This document shows, in pieces, positions 1 through 10,461 of a DNA stretch of 64,000 nucleotides (position 1 is the first letter of the stretch; every line of letters begins with the position of its first letter). The notes beneath the pieces were generated by a model. The model ran no database searches and was not told the DNA's origin. It saw nothing but the letters and a program-made list of their open reading frames with translations. The DNA comes from Juglans regia (lineage: Eukaryota > Streptophyta > Magnoliopsida > Fagales > Juglandaceae). Made by a program: the position numbers and the translations under genes. Location: positions 16,974,623 through 17,038,622 of the forward strand of contig NC_049909.1 in assembly GCF_001411555.2 (NCBI RefSeq), in the 5' to 3' direction.

Positions 1-407
1 ATTGAACGACACCGTTCCACTTAATATGGAACGGCGTCGTTCGGAAGTTCCTTCTTGAAGGGCTTCTTCTTCACGAACGGTGTTCTTCATTCCTCACTTC
101 CTCTTCCTTTTCACTTCTTCTTCCTTCTTCCTTCTTCACTTCTCTCTCGCGTCTCCCGTCCCAGTGACTGAACCAGTGAACCCTCCGTCTCGCGTTCTTC
201 AGAACACCGTTCGTCGTTGCTCCTCCCTGCCGCCGTCCCTCTGTTCAGCTTCCAGCCTTCCACCTACGGTGAGCCCTAAATTTATGAGCCCTAAATTTAA
301 TTCAAGCACGTCTCTTATAATTGGAGCCAGCAGTTGTGATTCTTGTGTATTGAATATTCAATATAGTCCCCAACACGGCGCTCAAAAACATGAATTTTAC
401 ATTTTTT
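1..407 (+). other. 5' leader region of the hAT element
   Basis: CT-rich sequence with an imperfect inverted motif around 6-40 (ACGACACCGTT and AACGGCGTCGTT). A similar AACGTCGTTT motif next to a CTTGAAG stretch lies near the far end of the MITE at 56288-57952, as expected if both derive from the 5' region of one hAT family. The short reading frame at 80-463 has no recognisable domain and is probably untranslated leader. Confidence 0.5.
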
Positions 408-950
408 TGAAGACTTGCGCTCGAGCGAGGTGTCGAGCGCAAGTCGAGCGCACGTTGTATTGAACATTGGCTCGAGCGATATGTCGAGCGGAAGTCAAGC
501 AAACCTCTCTGGAAGAGTTATGCTCGAGCGCTACGTCGAGCGCTCATCGAGCGAACCTCTCTGGAAGAGTTCTGCTCGAGCGCTACGTCGAGTGCTCATC
601 GAGCGAAACTCTCTGTATGGATTCTGCTCGAGCGCGACGTCGAGCGCAGGTCGAGCGATCCTCTCTGTATGGATTATGCTCGAGCGCCACGTTGAGCGCA
701 CGTCGAGCGAACCTCTCTGGATGGATTCTGCTCGAGCTCCACGTCGAGCGCACATCGAGCGAACCTCTCTGTATGAGTTCTGCTCGAGCGCTACTTCGAG
801 CGCACATCGAGCGAACCTTTCTGGATGGGTTCTGCTCGAGTGCTATGTCGAGCGCACGTCGAGCGAACCTCTCTGTATGGCTTCTGCTCGAGCGCACGTC
901 GAGCGCACGTCGAGCGAACCCATCTGGATGGGTTCGTCTGAGTCAAGCGC
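408..950 (+). repeat. 52-bp minisatellite, about ten units
   Basis: Units of about 52 bp follow the pattern TGCTCGAGCGCTACGTCGAG, then a second and third TCGAGCG, then CGAACCTCTCTG and GATGG or AAGAG. Units diverge by point changes and one near 880-920 is shortened. Because 52 is one more than a multiple of three and the unit has no stop in the relevant frames, long open frames appear on both strands here. They look like a by-product of the repeat rather than genes. The array sits just upstream of the transposase start, inside the hAT element. Confidence 0.9.
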
Positions 951-1101
951 ACATCAACCGAACCTCAATGTAATAATACATCGATACATGTATTATTATG
1001 ATACAATAATACATGTCCTATTGTATAATACAATAGCCTAGTTTATTTTTAAACTAATTTTTTGCTTCTAATTTAATTTTTTCAGCTTCATTGATTGTGA
1101 T

Positions 1102-3335
1102 ATGGATCCTAGACATAGTGGAGATGATCGTCCACAAGGGGATGTGGCGGATGCCAATGCTACAACTCCTACACCGGTGGGTACTTCCACCCCTAGAGCC
1201 ACATCTAGGGCAGCTACATCTAGAGCAGCTACATCTTGTGCGAGTAGTCGACTCCCACTCCCAGTTGATATAGAGGATGAAGATATGTTCAACGAGGAGG
1301 AGGAGATGCCCATTGAGCAAGATCAACCACCACGACCTTCTAAAAAGAGGTCGTGGACATGGGAGCATTTCACCAAAATTCCTGGTGAAATTGCGAACCC
1401 AGTGGCAAGATGCCATTACTGTGGATCACTTTGTGGATGCCATTCGAAGAAGCAAGGTACCAGTGTGTTAATAGCACATCTAAATGGTTGCCAATGATAT
1501 AAGATAGCGAAGGGATTGCAAGCCACTGATCAGACCAACCTCAGTTACCAAACTTCTACAGCCACTGATGGTACACAGACTAAGAAATTGGTCATCCCTC
1601 AATACAGTGAGAAGATGTTGAGGGACATGCTTGCAGAGATGATAATTACTGATGAGATGCCATTTACCACAGTCGAGAAAAGAGGCTTTCGAAAGTTTCT
1701 AAATTTTGTTGAGCCACGATTTCCCATTCCATCACGGTATACAGTGATGCGAGATTGTATGAAGAGGCATGCGAAGGACAAGGAGGAGATGAGGAAGATG
1801 TTTATTACCACTGGCCAGAGAGTGTCTTTTACGACTGACACATGGACTTCCATACAGAACGTCTGCTACATGTGTATCACAGCACACTACATTGACAGTG
1901 AGTGGATTTTGCATAAAAAAATTATTGGTTTTAAAGAAATTGTGGATCATAAAGGTGCATCCATTGGGGCGAAGATGGATGATTGTTTAAAGGACTGGGG
2001 AATTCGAAAAGTGCTGTGTATTACAGTTGACAATGCCAGTGCGAATGAAACAGCAATTGATTGGTTTAAGCGGAACACGACGGTGAGAGATGATGTCATT
2101 CGGGCCCACGAGTTTATTCACGTTCGATGCTGTGCTCATATCATTAACCTCATAGTTGTTGAGGGATTAAAAGAGGTTCATGATTCCATAACCCGAGTCC
2201 GCAACATTGTACGATATGTGAGGGGTTCCCCTCAAAGGCTTGCCAAGTTTAAGCAATAGCAGAAGATTTGAAGATTGAATGTTCTAGTATGCTGTGCTTG
2301 GACGTTCCGACTCGATGGAATTCTACATACATGATGTTGGATGTGGCACAGAAGTACCAAAAAGCATTCGAGCGGATGGAGGTCGAGGATGGGGGCCTGA
2401 GGTATGCTTTGTTGGAGCCAGCAGGACAGGGGCTCGGTGCGCCAGACGCACATGATTGGACCAGTGTGAGTTATTTTGTTGAATTTTTAAGAACTTTTTA
2501 TGAGATAACCATGCGACTATCTGGATCCAAATATACGACTGCGAACTCATTTTTCAGTGAGCTCTCGGAGCTTCACTTCCAGTTGGAAAATAGTTGTACT
2601 GACTCTGCTGGATTGTTATCTGATATGGCTACGAGGATGAAGATCAAATATGATAAATATTGGGAGAATATTGAGAAGATAAATAGATTGCTATTTGTGG
2701 CTGTGATCCTTGACCCCCGAGTTAAGTTGGCCGTTCTAGAATTTTGGGTAAATTCCGTCCTCGGGGCAGTGAAGGCTGGAGAGTTTATTAGATTGCTAAA
2801 AAGTAATGTTGATGACTTATATCATCACTACAGTACTAGTGCTCAGCCTTCATCCGCAGTTGGTAGCTCCTCACATTCGAGGCCGACAGGATCGACAGTT
2901 TCCTCAGGTGATACTGACCCATCTGTAGGGGTTAGAGGCAATCGTGTCATACGGCAGTATCATCAACTCATGTCAACAAGGAATATTATGCATTGTACAT
3001 CTGAGGTTGAACGATATTTTATGGAAGCTGTCGAGGCACCTAGTGATGTATTTCAGTTATTAACTTGGTGGAAAGTTAATTCCACCAAGTATCCAGTCCT
3101 TTCCCGTGTGGCCCGAGATGTGCTAGCCATTCCTGTCACTACGGTTGCCTCAGAGTCGGCATTTAGCACTGGAGGTCGCGTGTTGGATGCTTATCGGAGT
3201 TCATTGTCACCGTCAACCGTGGAGGCCCTCGTTTGCACACAGAATTGGATAAGTGAAACGCCCATTGGACTAGATACCGTTGGCGTTGATGCCGAGAGTT
3301 ATAGGCTTGAATCGGGTAAGTTTATATGCTTTTAA
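1102..3335 (+). pseudogene. hAT transposase (zf-BED / RICESLEEPER type), disrupted
   Basis: An autonomous copy would excise and reinsert hAT elements in the nucleus. Visible parts in order are: an acidic, low-complexity N-terminus; a BED-type zinc finger (CHYC pair near 1420-1431, HLNGC near 1480-1492); central hAT core motifs such as RCCAHIINLIV (about 2130-2160) and LDVPTRWNSTYMM (about 2300-2336); and a C-terminal hATC dimerisation domain (YPVLSRVARDVLAIP, then SESAFSTGGRVLD, about 3090-3190). Two defects are plain. An in-frame TGA at 1495-1497 lies directly after the BED finger, and a one-base-loss-like frameshift near 2255-2260 moves the rest from frame 1 to frame 3. GT/AG signals at 3316 and 3390, and at 3489 and 3578, suggest two small 3' introns. 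Family assignment is firm; inactivity of this copy is very likely. Confidence 0.9.
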
Positions 3336-4144
3336 ATGATGATTTAATTATTTTTAATGTTTCTAACTTCTACTTTTTATGATTTTATAGATCTAATTGT
3401 GAACCCTAACATAATTACCGATGATTGAGAGTTTGGAACGGACGCTACTTGAGAGTTGGGATGGAGTTGAGAGAACCTCATTTCTTGGTAAGAATCAAAT
3501 TATTCTTTTACCGTATATAATTTTTTATTATCAATTTTTTTTCATCTATTGATTGCTACTTTCTATCTTCATTTCAGGCGTGACCAATGGAACATTGGGG
3601 TTTGAGTGAAACCCGTGTTTAATTTTTATGTAGTTATATTTCAAGACTGAGTCATATTGTTATTACGTTATAAATGAGACTGTTATAACTTATGGCTGCA
3701 TCATACATGTTATTTACTTTTTAAACTATTTATATAGTTATATTTATGTACTTATATCCCGAGCAAATACGTGGGATAAGTACTCTTTATTCTATAATTT
3801 CTATTAGTACTTATCCATCCTCTCTCAAAAGTTTATAATTTATTATCCAACTGAAATTAATCGAATTATACAAATTCGTACCATCATTCTTTTCTATAAA
3901 ATTTTAAATTTGTGTAATTTTCAACTCATGAGTCATGAGCACTTTTAATGCTAAATTTCAAGCGGACATAAAACAAATTAAATATATAATCAAAATTCAG
4001 TAACAAAATCAGAACGAATATTTAAATTATTGAAAACTCTTGAATAAACCAAATATTTGTAGATGGTTCACTTTTAAAAAAATATATATATGTTGCCCAC
4101 TATCTGAAACGAAATTGAACAACAAAATTTAAATAATAATAATA

Positions 4145-4374
4145 AAAAAAAATCTGAAATTGAGTTCGGAGTCGGAGCTCCGACCTCCGTTCGGAACTCC
4201 CTCCGAACTCCAGTCGGAGTTCCGATCGGAGGTCGGAGCTCCGACCTCCGATCGGAATCGGACTCCGACTACGTTCGGAGTCGGAGTCGGAGGGGAACTT
4301 TGGCTCCGACTTTTATCGGAGTCGGAGGTCGGAAATGACAACTCCGACTCCGTCGGAGTCGGAGCCCACCCCTA
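4145..4374. repeat. GC-rich subterminal palindromic repeats of the hAT element
   Basis: This block is built almost entirely of permutations of GGAGTCGGAG and CTCCGACTCC, often head to head as GTCGGAGCTCCGAC, and ends in the terminal CCCACCCCTA. Clustered short subterminal motifs in hAT elements are known transposase binding regions. The same TCCGACTCC motifs occur just inside the 5' end of the MITE at 56288. Confidence 0.8.
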
Positions 4375-4991
4375 GGTATAATGGTGGTACAAGACCCTAC
4401 CATGAGGGTTAAACATGACTTCTGTTTTGATATGATGCTCTGATATGGTGATAATATGATGCTCAGTTATGCTATGCCAAAAAATTTTTGAATAAGAATG
4501 TTTCTGAAAGTTTCGCTCTGATATTTTGATAACATGTTTTGATTCTGCATTCTGAAAATAAATATTCTGATTTTGCATTATGAAATTAAATGTTTTGTTC
4601 TGCATTCTGAATTCTGTAAATGCTCATGTTTACATATTATTATATGTTCTCTGCTTACTGAGTTGTTGATAACTCACCCCTTATCTTCACAATATTTTTC
4701 AGATAATTTGAATATTTCAGTTGAGAATCAAAATTATGGAGCATGGATGACATGATTTAAGCATAGTGGATTAAGCACAGAATGTTTCTATGACTATTGG
4801 CGAATTTCATTAGTAATTTTATCGTGTTCTAATGATTTAGTATTTTGGGAGGTTAATTATATTGAGATAGTTGGTTTGAAACAATAATTTTTATATAGCA
4901 TTAAGAATTTGGAGTCTATAAATATATTGTTGAAATGTAAATTTGTGTGATAAGAAGTAACTCTTCGATCCCTCTAGGATCGGGGCGTTAC
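4375..4991. mobile_element. probable LTR-retrotransposon LTR fragment flanking the hAT insertion
   Basis: The sequence has LTR-like features: runs such as GAGTTGTTGATAACTCACCC at about 4660-4680 and an end GGGGCGTTACA at 4991, after which composition changes. The other part would lie left of the hAT element, outside the window. The call rests on resemblance to plant Ty3-type LTRs that I remember, and no second LTR is present to confirm it. Confidence 0.35.
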
Positions 4992-5584
4992 AATTAACAT
5001 CAAAAGTTGATGAGAAATAATCTTTACTAACAAGAAAAAAAATGAAGAATATAAGTGAGAAAACAATCAAGAAAAACAAGCCCCTCATAACTTTTTTTTA
5101 CTTTTTTTCCTTTTTGGATAGATAGATAATCGAAGATTTTATTTAAAACTCAAAAGGCATAGTCTATGTAATAGAAAAAAATATATATACGGGCAATTTT
5201 TTTAAAAAAAATAGACAAATTTAAGAACCATATGAAAATTTTCATTTTTCAATAATGAACCTCACTTTTCTTTTTTCAAAGTGGGTGCGGAACTTGTAAT
5301 CCTATAACTATATCTAGTAGAAAAAGTTGGAAAAAAAAGTCCAGCAGCCGGAATTTTATGCAAGTAATCGAAGGTTAAATCCTGAAACGTAGACTATTTT
5401 CGAATTTTAACTTGCAAAATTTAATCTCCATCCAAGCAAGTGTACATGCCCAAGCCAACCCAGAAAAAAGCTTAAAAAAGAAAAGTCAAAATATGTAAGT
5501 AAAGCGGTAAAAGGCAAACCCTCTTTTGTAATGCTGTTACAAGTATTATTTATCAGTCCCCTCAATTCACTCAAACCAAACAAG
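4992..5584. other. AT-rich intergenic, no gene seen
   Basis: Homopolymer A/T runs and no supported coding sequence. The part from about 5400 onward is likely the 3' untranslated region of the RING gene on the minus strand. Confidence 0.5.
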
Positions 5585-8113
5585 CTATGAACTTGCACCG
5601 TAAACACGGATTCTTTGTTCAATTGGAACCCTGCAGCAGGGACAAATAGCTTTACCCTTTTTATCATAACCCTCACTGCAGTTAGCACATAGAACTTGGT
5701 GAGCACACGGCAAGAAAACAACAGAAACTTCATCTTTCATGCAAATCATGCATTTCCTATCGCAGTTGGCTTCTTTATCTGAGGCATCTTCCAGACCATA
5801 GATGTCATGAAGCAGCTTAGCCATCGTTTCTCCTCTTGGTTTTGCTCCCTCATTGTATGCCGAGGATATCATATTCAATGGGTAATGCGATTCCGTAGTC
5901 TGAGCAGATGCTTTAAGACGTGAAAGTTCTTGCTCAAGTCTTTGAAGATCATCCTTGTGCCGCTGGAAGTCTATCTCTATCTTTAGGCGCAAAGCCTCGA
6001 GCTTTCGTTTGTTACTGGCCTCAGCAGCTTCCTTGCTGTGACGTTCCTCCTCCACTTGAGCCAAGGCTAGCTCTTTGACCTTCAGCTCCTGCCTCCACTT
6101 TAACTGCAATAGGAGAATTTTGGGCACATAGTTTAATTGAGATATACGCAAAAGAATTCATGTAAACTTGCAAACTATATAACCGAATATATAAGAAAAG
6201 CGCCTAACTGAGACAGTAGAACATGCACATGAAAAATAACAGTCATGTAAACCAACACAAAGAAATATCGTCCCATGCAAACTGTGTGTGAGAAAGCAGG
6301 TAAATTAATATTCTTAGCACACCTCAACCCGAGTGTATTAAGTTATTCATAAAAGGTAAAAGAATATCATCCCATGCAAATTGTGTGTGCGCGTTTATGT
6401 GTGTATGAAACAGATAAATTAATATTCTCAACACACCTCAACTTCTTTCTGAGCCAGTGTGATCCGAACCAGAAGTTGTTGCAATTCCTTAATCTTCTGT
6501 TTCTCGTCAGCAATCTCCTCCTGCAACTTAGTTTTTTGTTTTTCCCATGCCAAAAGCCTCTTCATGAACTTCCTCTCCCTCTTTTCAACCTCCAAACATG
6601 TTGTGACAGACTCTGATGCACTTAATTTAGAAGCCTCCTTCTCTGCTCTAATTTCAGCATTCTCAGTCTCTAGTCGTCTCACAGCCGCATTTGCCCTGTC
6701 CACTTGACCACTGGCTTTTCGCAATGCATTCTCCATCTCTGAGAGTCTCCTCATGGTTGTGTCCTCGAGAGTCTGTTTCCCTTTCTTCAACCTTTGAGTC
6801 TCCTCCCTTTCCATTCTCAACATCTTAAGCTCAGTCAGATCATGACAAAGCTTTCTTGCAGCTTGCATCGCCTTCTGATGCGCCCACTCCTTCCGGTCCA
6901 TCACTTGTTGCTTGAGATCCTTAACCTGATGAAGTAGATTTACAATCATCTCATCCTTTTGATCTTCTGCCACAGAATCCCAGCTCTCATCAAGTTTCAA
7001 ATCGCGAAATTTACTCAAAACCGAGCTCACAACCTCTTGGTTCTTCAAACCCAAAGATTCCTCACTCTGATCAGCTTCCCCCAACACAACATGAGCATCC
7101 CCGTGGAATGAAGCACTTGGGCAAGCTTGGGACAGTGGCTGCAGCTGTTTTGAGTTGGCTCGGAAACCAGCAGCAAACATTGCAACATTCCTTTTTAACA
7201 ATGACTTCATTGAAGGAGAAAGAGTAAACTTCTTTGGGCATTCGATATCTCTCTGCAAAGTCACTTCTGTTCCACATGAGGAAAACCCAACAACCGGAAA
7301 CTCCGACCTTCCCCCATTCCCAAAACCCCACCCACCATGAAACCTACAAAGTGCCGGGGCCACAACACCACGATCACTAACACTCTCAACACTACTAGAC
7401 ACAGCAGGACTATTACCAAGACCCTTACTTCCCATATTCGAAGGGAGCACCGGGATTTCAATACTACTTGCTCGACCCACATGAAGTTCACTCATAATCA
7501 AGCACCACATTGCATCACCCTTGCTTAAATTTGGTCTAACCTGTTGTAACAAACACACCATACCTGCGAGCGAGTACTCCTCCAACTGCTTCAAATCCGT
7601 GAATAAGGGCTCAGAATCATCGGAAACCCCAATACCACTAGCATTCTCACCACCACCACCACCACCATTACCACGATCACCGCCACCACTACCAGTCAAA
7701 TAAGCCAATGAGTTATGCATAATGTTTGTCAACACATCCATGCCTCCATACCAATGCCCGTTTCGCAATATCGCCTTTAGGGCGACATCCTCGTCATACC
7801 CCAATGCAACAAGCTTAGATATAGCTTCATTGTACAAGAATTCCAAGTTTTTCAACAGAAATTCTTCTATCTGTTCCTCGGTGCAGTAACCCCACCCGTT
7901 ATCGTCGGAATCAGGGTCATCAGAATCAGGGTTTTGGATCGAGTCCTTGAGACCCAGATGATCCAGACGGTATTTCCCGGATTTGAGACCCGAATCAAAT
8001 ACGGATTTGGAGCTTGATTCTCTGTCCAAGTGAGCACACGGACCGAATTCAGGTTTCACCGATCGGAGCCTCCGATTCGCTCGGATGTGCTTCTCTCTTA
8101 GAGTGCAACCCAT
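5585..8113 (-). CDS. MIP1: RING-type E3 ubiquitin ligase, MND1-interacting protein 1 / RF298-like
   Basis: Two exons, 8113-6437 and 6103-5585, joined in phase 0 by a 333-bp GT-AG intron; 731 aa. The N-terminus (MGCTLREKHIRANRR) is basic. Residues 78-140 form a UBA-like helical region (EEQIEEFLLKNL onward). A Gly/Asn-rich linker follows, then a long coiled coil from roughly residue 390 to 620 crossing the exon junction. The C-terminus is a C3HC4 RING with ligands C677, C680, C692, H694, C698, C701, C713 and C716, spaced x2-x11-x1-x3-x2-x11-x2. Members of this plant family are thought to transfer ubiquitin to bound partners; MIP1 was named for binding MND1, a meiotic recombination protein. The substrate here is unknown. 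No defect is visible. The symbol marks the family; the closest Arabidopsis relative by position would be AT1G32530. Confidence 0.9.
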
Positions 8114-8301
8114 GTGCGTGTACTGTGTGTATATATATAAGACTATAACCAGAGAAATGAATAAAGAAGCGTGATAGAATTACAAAAAGAAAAAGGGTAT
8201 TAATTTGTATGAAAAAAAGAACGAGATTTTGATGGGATATGAGAGGGAGAGAGGCTCAAACTGCGTTTTTGCCGATGATCGGCGTTTTGATTCTGCACGA
8301 A

Positions 8302-8323
8302 AGCAGCAGCAGCAGCAGCAGCA
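8302..8323 (+). repeat. (CAG)n / (CTG)n microsatellite
   Basis: About seven AGC units lie roughly 190 bp upstream of the RING gene start, probably in its 5' UTR or core promoter. On that gene's sense strand it reads CTG/GCT. The region 8114-8430 is otherwise promoter-like with no gene. Confidence 0.85.
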
Positions 8324-8773
8324 CGAGACAGAGATTGTAAAGAAGGTGATGACAAGGGACGGCCATGCAATTGCAGAGGCAATTTGATATGGGGTTAGGT
8401 GTTGGGTGCCCAAACATGGATGTCATGGATTCATGATCAGAGCAGAGGTGCCTCTGTTTGTGGTGCGGACCATGAAAAGCAAGTTAGGAAATAGTTTGGG
8501 GTTGGGCCCTTCCAAGTTTGAACGTAAAAGTCTTGTTTGATATTTCTGTCCTCTTTGAACATTAATTTAAGCCCAACTTCAAGTTTCCACTAAATACATG
8601 CCCAAAAATTAAGGAAAAAACAAAAAAGAATTCCCACGTTTTAATATAAAAAACTTACCTAAAATCCTAATTTGTATCATATACATGTATGAAGGTTAAT
8701 CCATAATAAATGAGATTCTTAAATATTAGTTGGAAAGATTAAAAGAAAATGTTGTTAATATTAAAACCAAGTT

Positions 8774-9122
8774 TAGGTTTGGATAGTGAGTTGATATGAG
8801 ATAGTTGAAAATTAAATAAAATATTGTTAGAAAATTATTTTTTAATATTATTATTATTTTAAAATTTAAAAAAGTTGAATTATTTATTGTATTTTGTGTA
8901 GGAATTTGTGAAAGTTATAAAGATTAAATAAGTTGAGATAGTTGTGTTTGGATAGTAAAGTATTCTTAGATATTCTATAAATAATAATAAAAAATTAATG
9001 ATATAATATTGAATAGTAATAAAAAATAATAATAAAATGATAAATAGTAATAAGATACTCAGTATCCAAACTAATCTATGTATAAAAAATTAAGCTTAAC
9101 TGTCAATCCAAACCGAGCCTAA
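8774..9122. repeat. AT-rich MITE with TTTGGATAGTGAG ends, possibly nested
   Basis: It starts TAGGTTTGGATAGTGAG and ends with the rough complement (CAATCCAAACCGAGCCTA). An inner pair of ends (TTTGGATAGTAAAGTAT at about 8944 and ATACTCAGTATCCAAA at about 9055-9071) suggests a 130-bp related element nested in it. Both belong to the GATGAGATGAGAT-ended family that recurs through the window. Confidence 0.6.
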
Positions 9123-9379
9123 GAATCTTAAATGTACAAAAATGAGACTGCAACAAAATAAACATCATTTACATATAACTTGGTCGGCATATATTTTACT
9201 CTCACTCTATTGCTAATGAACATTCTATTGAACAATGTTATTCTTTATCATGAATTTTATCATTCTCGGTTGTATTGATTGATGCGGTACCAATAACTCC
9301 TTTGTATAATTAATGCTCGTTAGACCCATTCTTCAAAAGGCATAAACTAACCACTATTATACATTTTTTCCTGGTTTAA

Positions 9380-9590
9380 ATTCAGAAATAAGTTTGAGAT
9401 AGATTGAAATAATTTATGAATAATAGAATAAAAATTAAATTATTTATTATATTTTATGTAAGAATTTAGAAAAATTGTTTTGAGATTTAAAAAAATTAAA
9501 TTGTTTATTATATTTTGTGTAGAAATTTAAGAAAGTTATAATGATGAGATGAGATGAAATGAGTTAAGATAAATTTTGAATGTAAACGAG
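9380..9590. repeat. AT-rich MITE-family copy
   Basis: It contains the family core (TTAAATTATTTATTATATTTT and GTTATAATGATGAGATGAG) but its ends are eroded. The 9591-9699 stretch after it shows nothing recognisable. Confidence 0.5.
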
Positions 9591-9699
9591 ATTATCTCTT
9601 GGGTTAACTTTACTCTTTAGTTTCTTGTAAAAAAAAGAAGTAATAATCTTATTTGTCAATTGTCATGGGCATTAGAATAACAAATAAGAGAGGTTACTT

Positions 9700-9845
9700 T
9701 TAGGCAGTGAGATATTCTGTGAATAGTAATAAAAATGTAATAATAGAATATTAAAATGTAATAAAAATGTAATAATAGAATATTAAATAATAATAATAAA
9801 TAATAATAAAATAATACCTGAAAATACTTCGGTACCCAAACTAAG
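9700..9845. repeat. short AT-rich MITE, TIR GTGAGATATTCTGTGAATAG
   Basis: The left end (GGCAGTGAGATATTCTG) is roughly complementary to the right end (GAAAATACTTCGGTACCC). The middle has a duplicated ATGTAATAATAGAATATT unit. It resembles the nested element at 8944-9072. Confidence 0.45.
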
Positions 9846-10012
9846 TGGCACAACCCACATTTGAATCCGTGGCTACTGAGTGTACACGATATATCTATAG
9901 CTACTGAATCGATTGACAATTTGACGGGTTGTTTAAAATCTGAAAGTTTGTACTGAAGGAAACGTCTCCAATTCTCTCCCTTCTTTGTCGAAGTACGTAG
10001 TTGTTCATTCTA

Positions 10013-10034
10013 CAATCTCTCTCTCTCTCTCTCC
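10013..10034 (+). repeat. (CT)n tract in the LOL1 5' region
   Basis: A pure CT run about 430 bp upstream of the LOL1 ATG. Pyrimidine tracts are common in plant 5' UTRs and core promoters. A spliced 5' UTR intron ending before about 10370 is possible but not proven. Confidence 0.7.
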
Positions 10035-10461
10035 TCCCCCTTTTTTCTCCTCTAGCTTCTTTCCTTATTGGTAGGAAGAGATTGAAATGTGGCTGAGGAT
10101 GAATGACTGTAATATTATCGTGGCAATGTATCTAACTATCAATTGACTACACCACTTTTTGTCATTAATTCAAATAATACTACTTTTTTCCATTGTTTGG
10201 TCGTTATGTTTGACATATAATTGTTTGACAACATCGTCTGTCAAGTTCTCACCTTTCTTTTCTTATAAATCTCATTGATGTTTGCCTTCAAATTTCTTAT
10301 CAATTGAAGTGTTCTGGCAGACCCGGGTCTTTTTCGTTTTTTTATTTTATTTTTGGCTCCATCCAGGAATAAGAATGGGAGGATTAGAGCGTTCTGCATG
10401 TCTCTGGCAGTGAACTAGAAAGAGCTTGGAAGAGAAAAGAGTAATTCTGTGAGATTTTATT

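Larger units (their letters stand above)
1..4374 (+). mobile_element. hAT superfamily DNA transposon, 5' end outside the window, decayed
   Basis: The element contains, in order, a leader region, a 52-bp minisatellite (about 408-950), a broken BED/hATC transposase (1102-3335), two likely small 3' exons, and a GC-rich subterminal block ending in CCCACCCCTA at 4374. Its 3' end matches the terminal sequence of the complete 1665-bp hAT MITE at 56288-57952, which has an 8-bp target duplication. That supports 4374 as the true terminus, with GGTATAAT (4375-4382) as the expected 3' copy of the target duplication. The matching 5' terminus is not present, so it lies upstream of base 1. The broken reading frame makes this copy inactive by itself. 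Confidence 0.8.

Noticed and set aside
415..1041. A 208-codon plus-strand open frame and others overlapping it on both strands
   Set aside because: They lie within the 52-bp minisatellite and reflect a unit without stop codons; no domain, and every frame is open to a similar extent.
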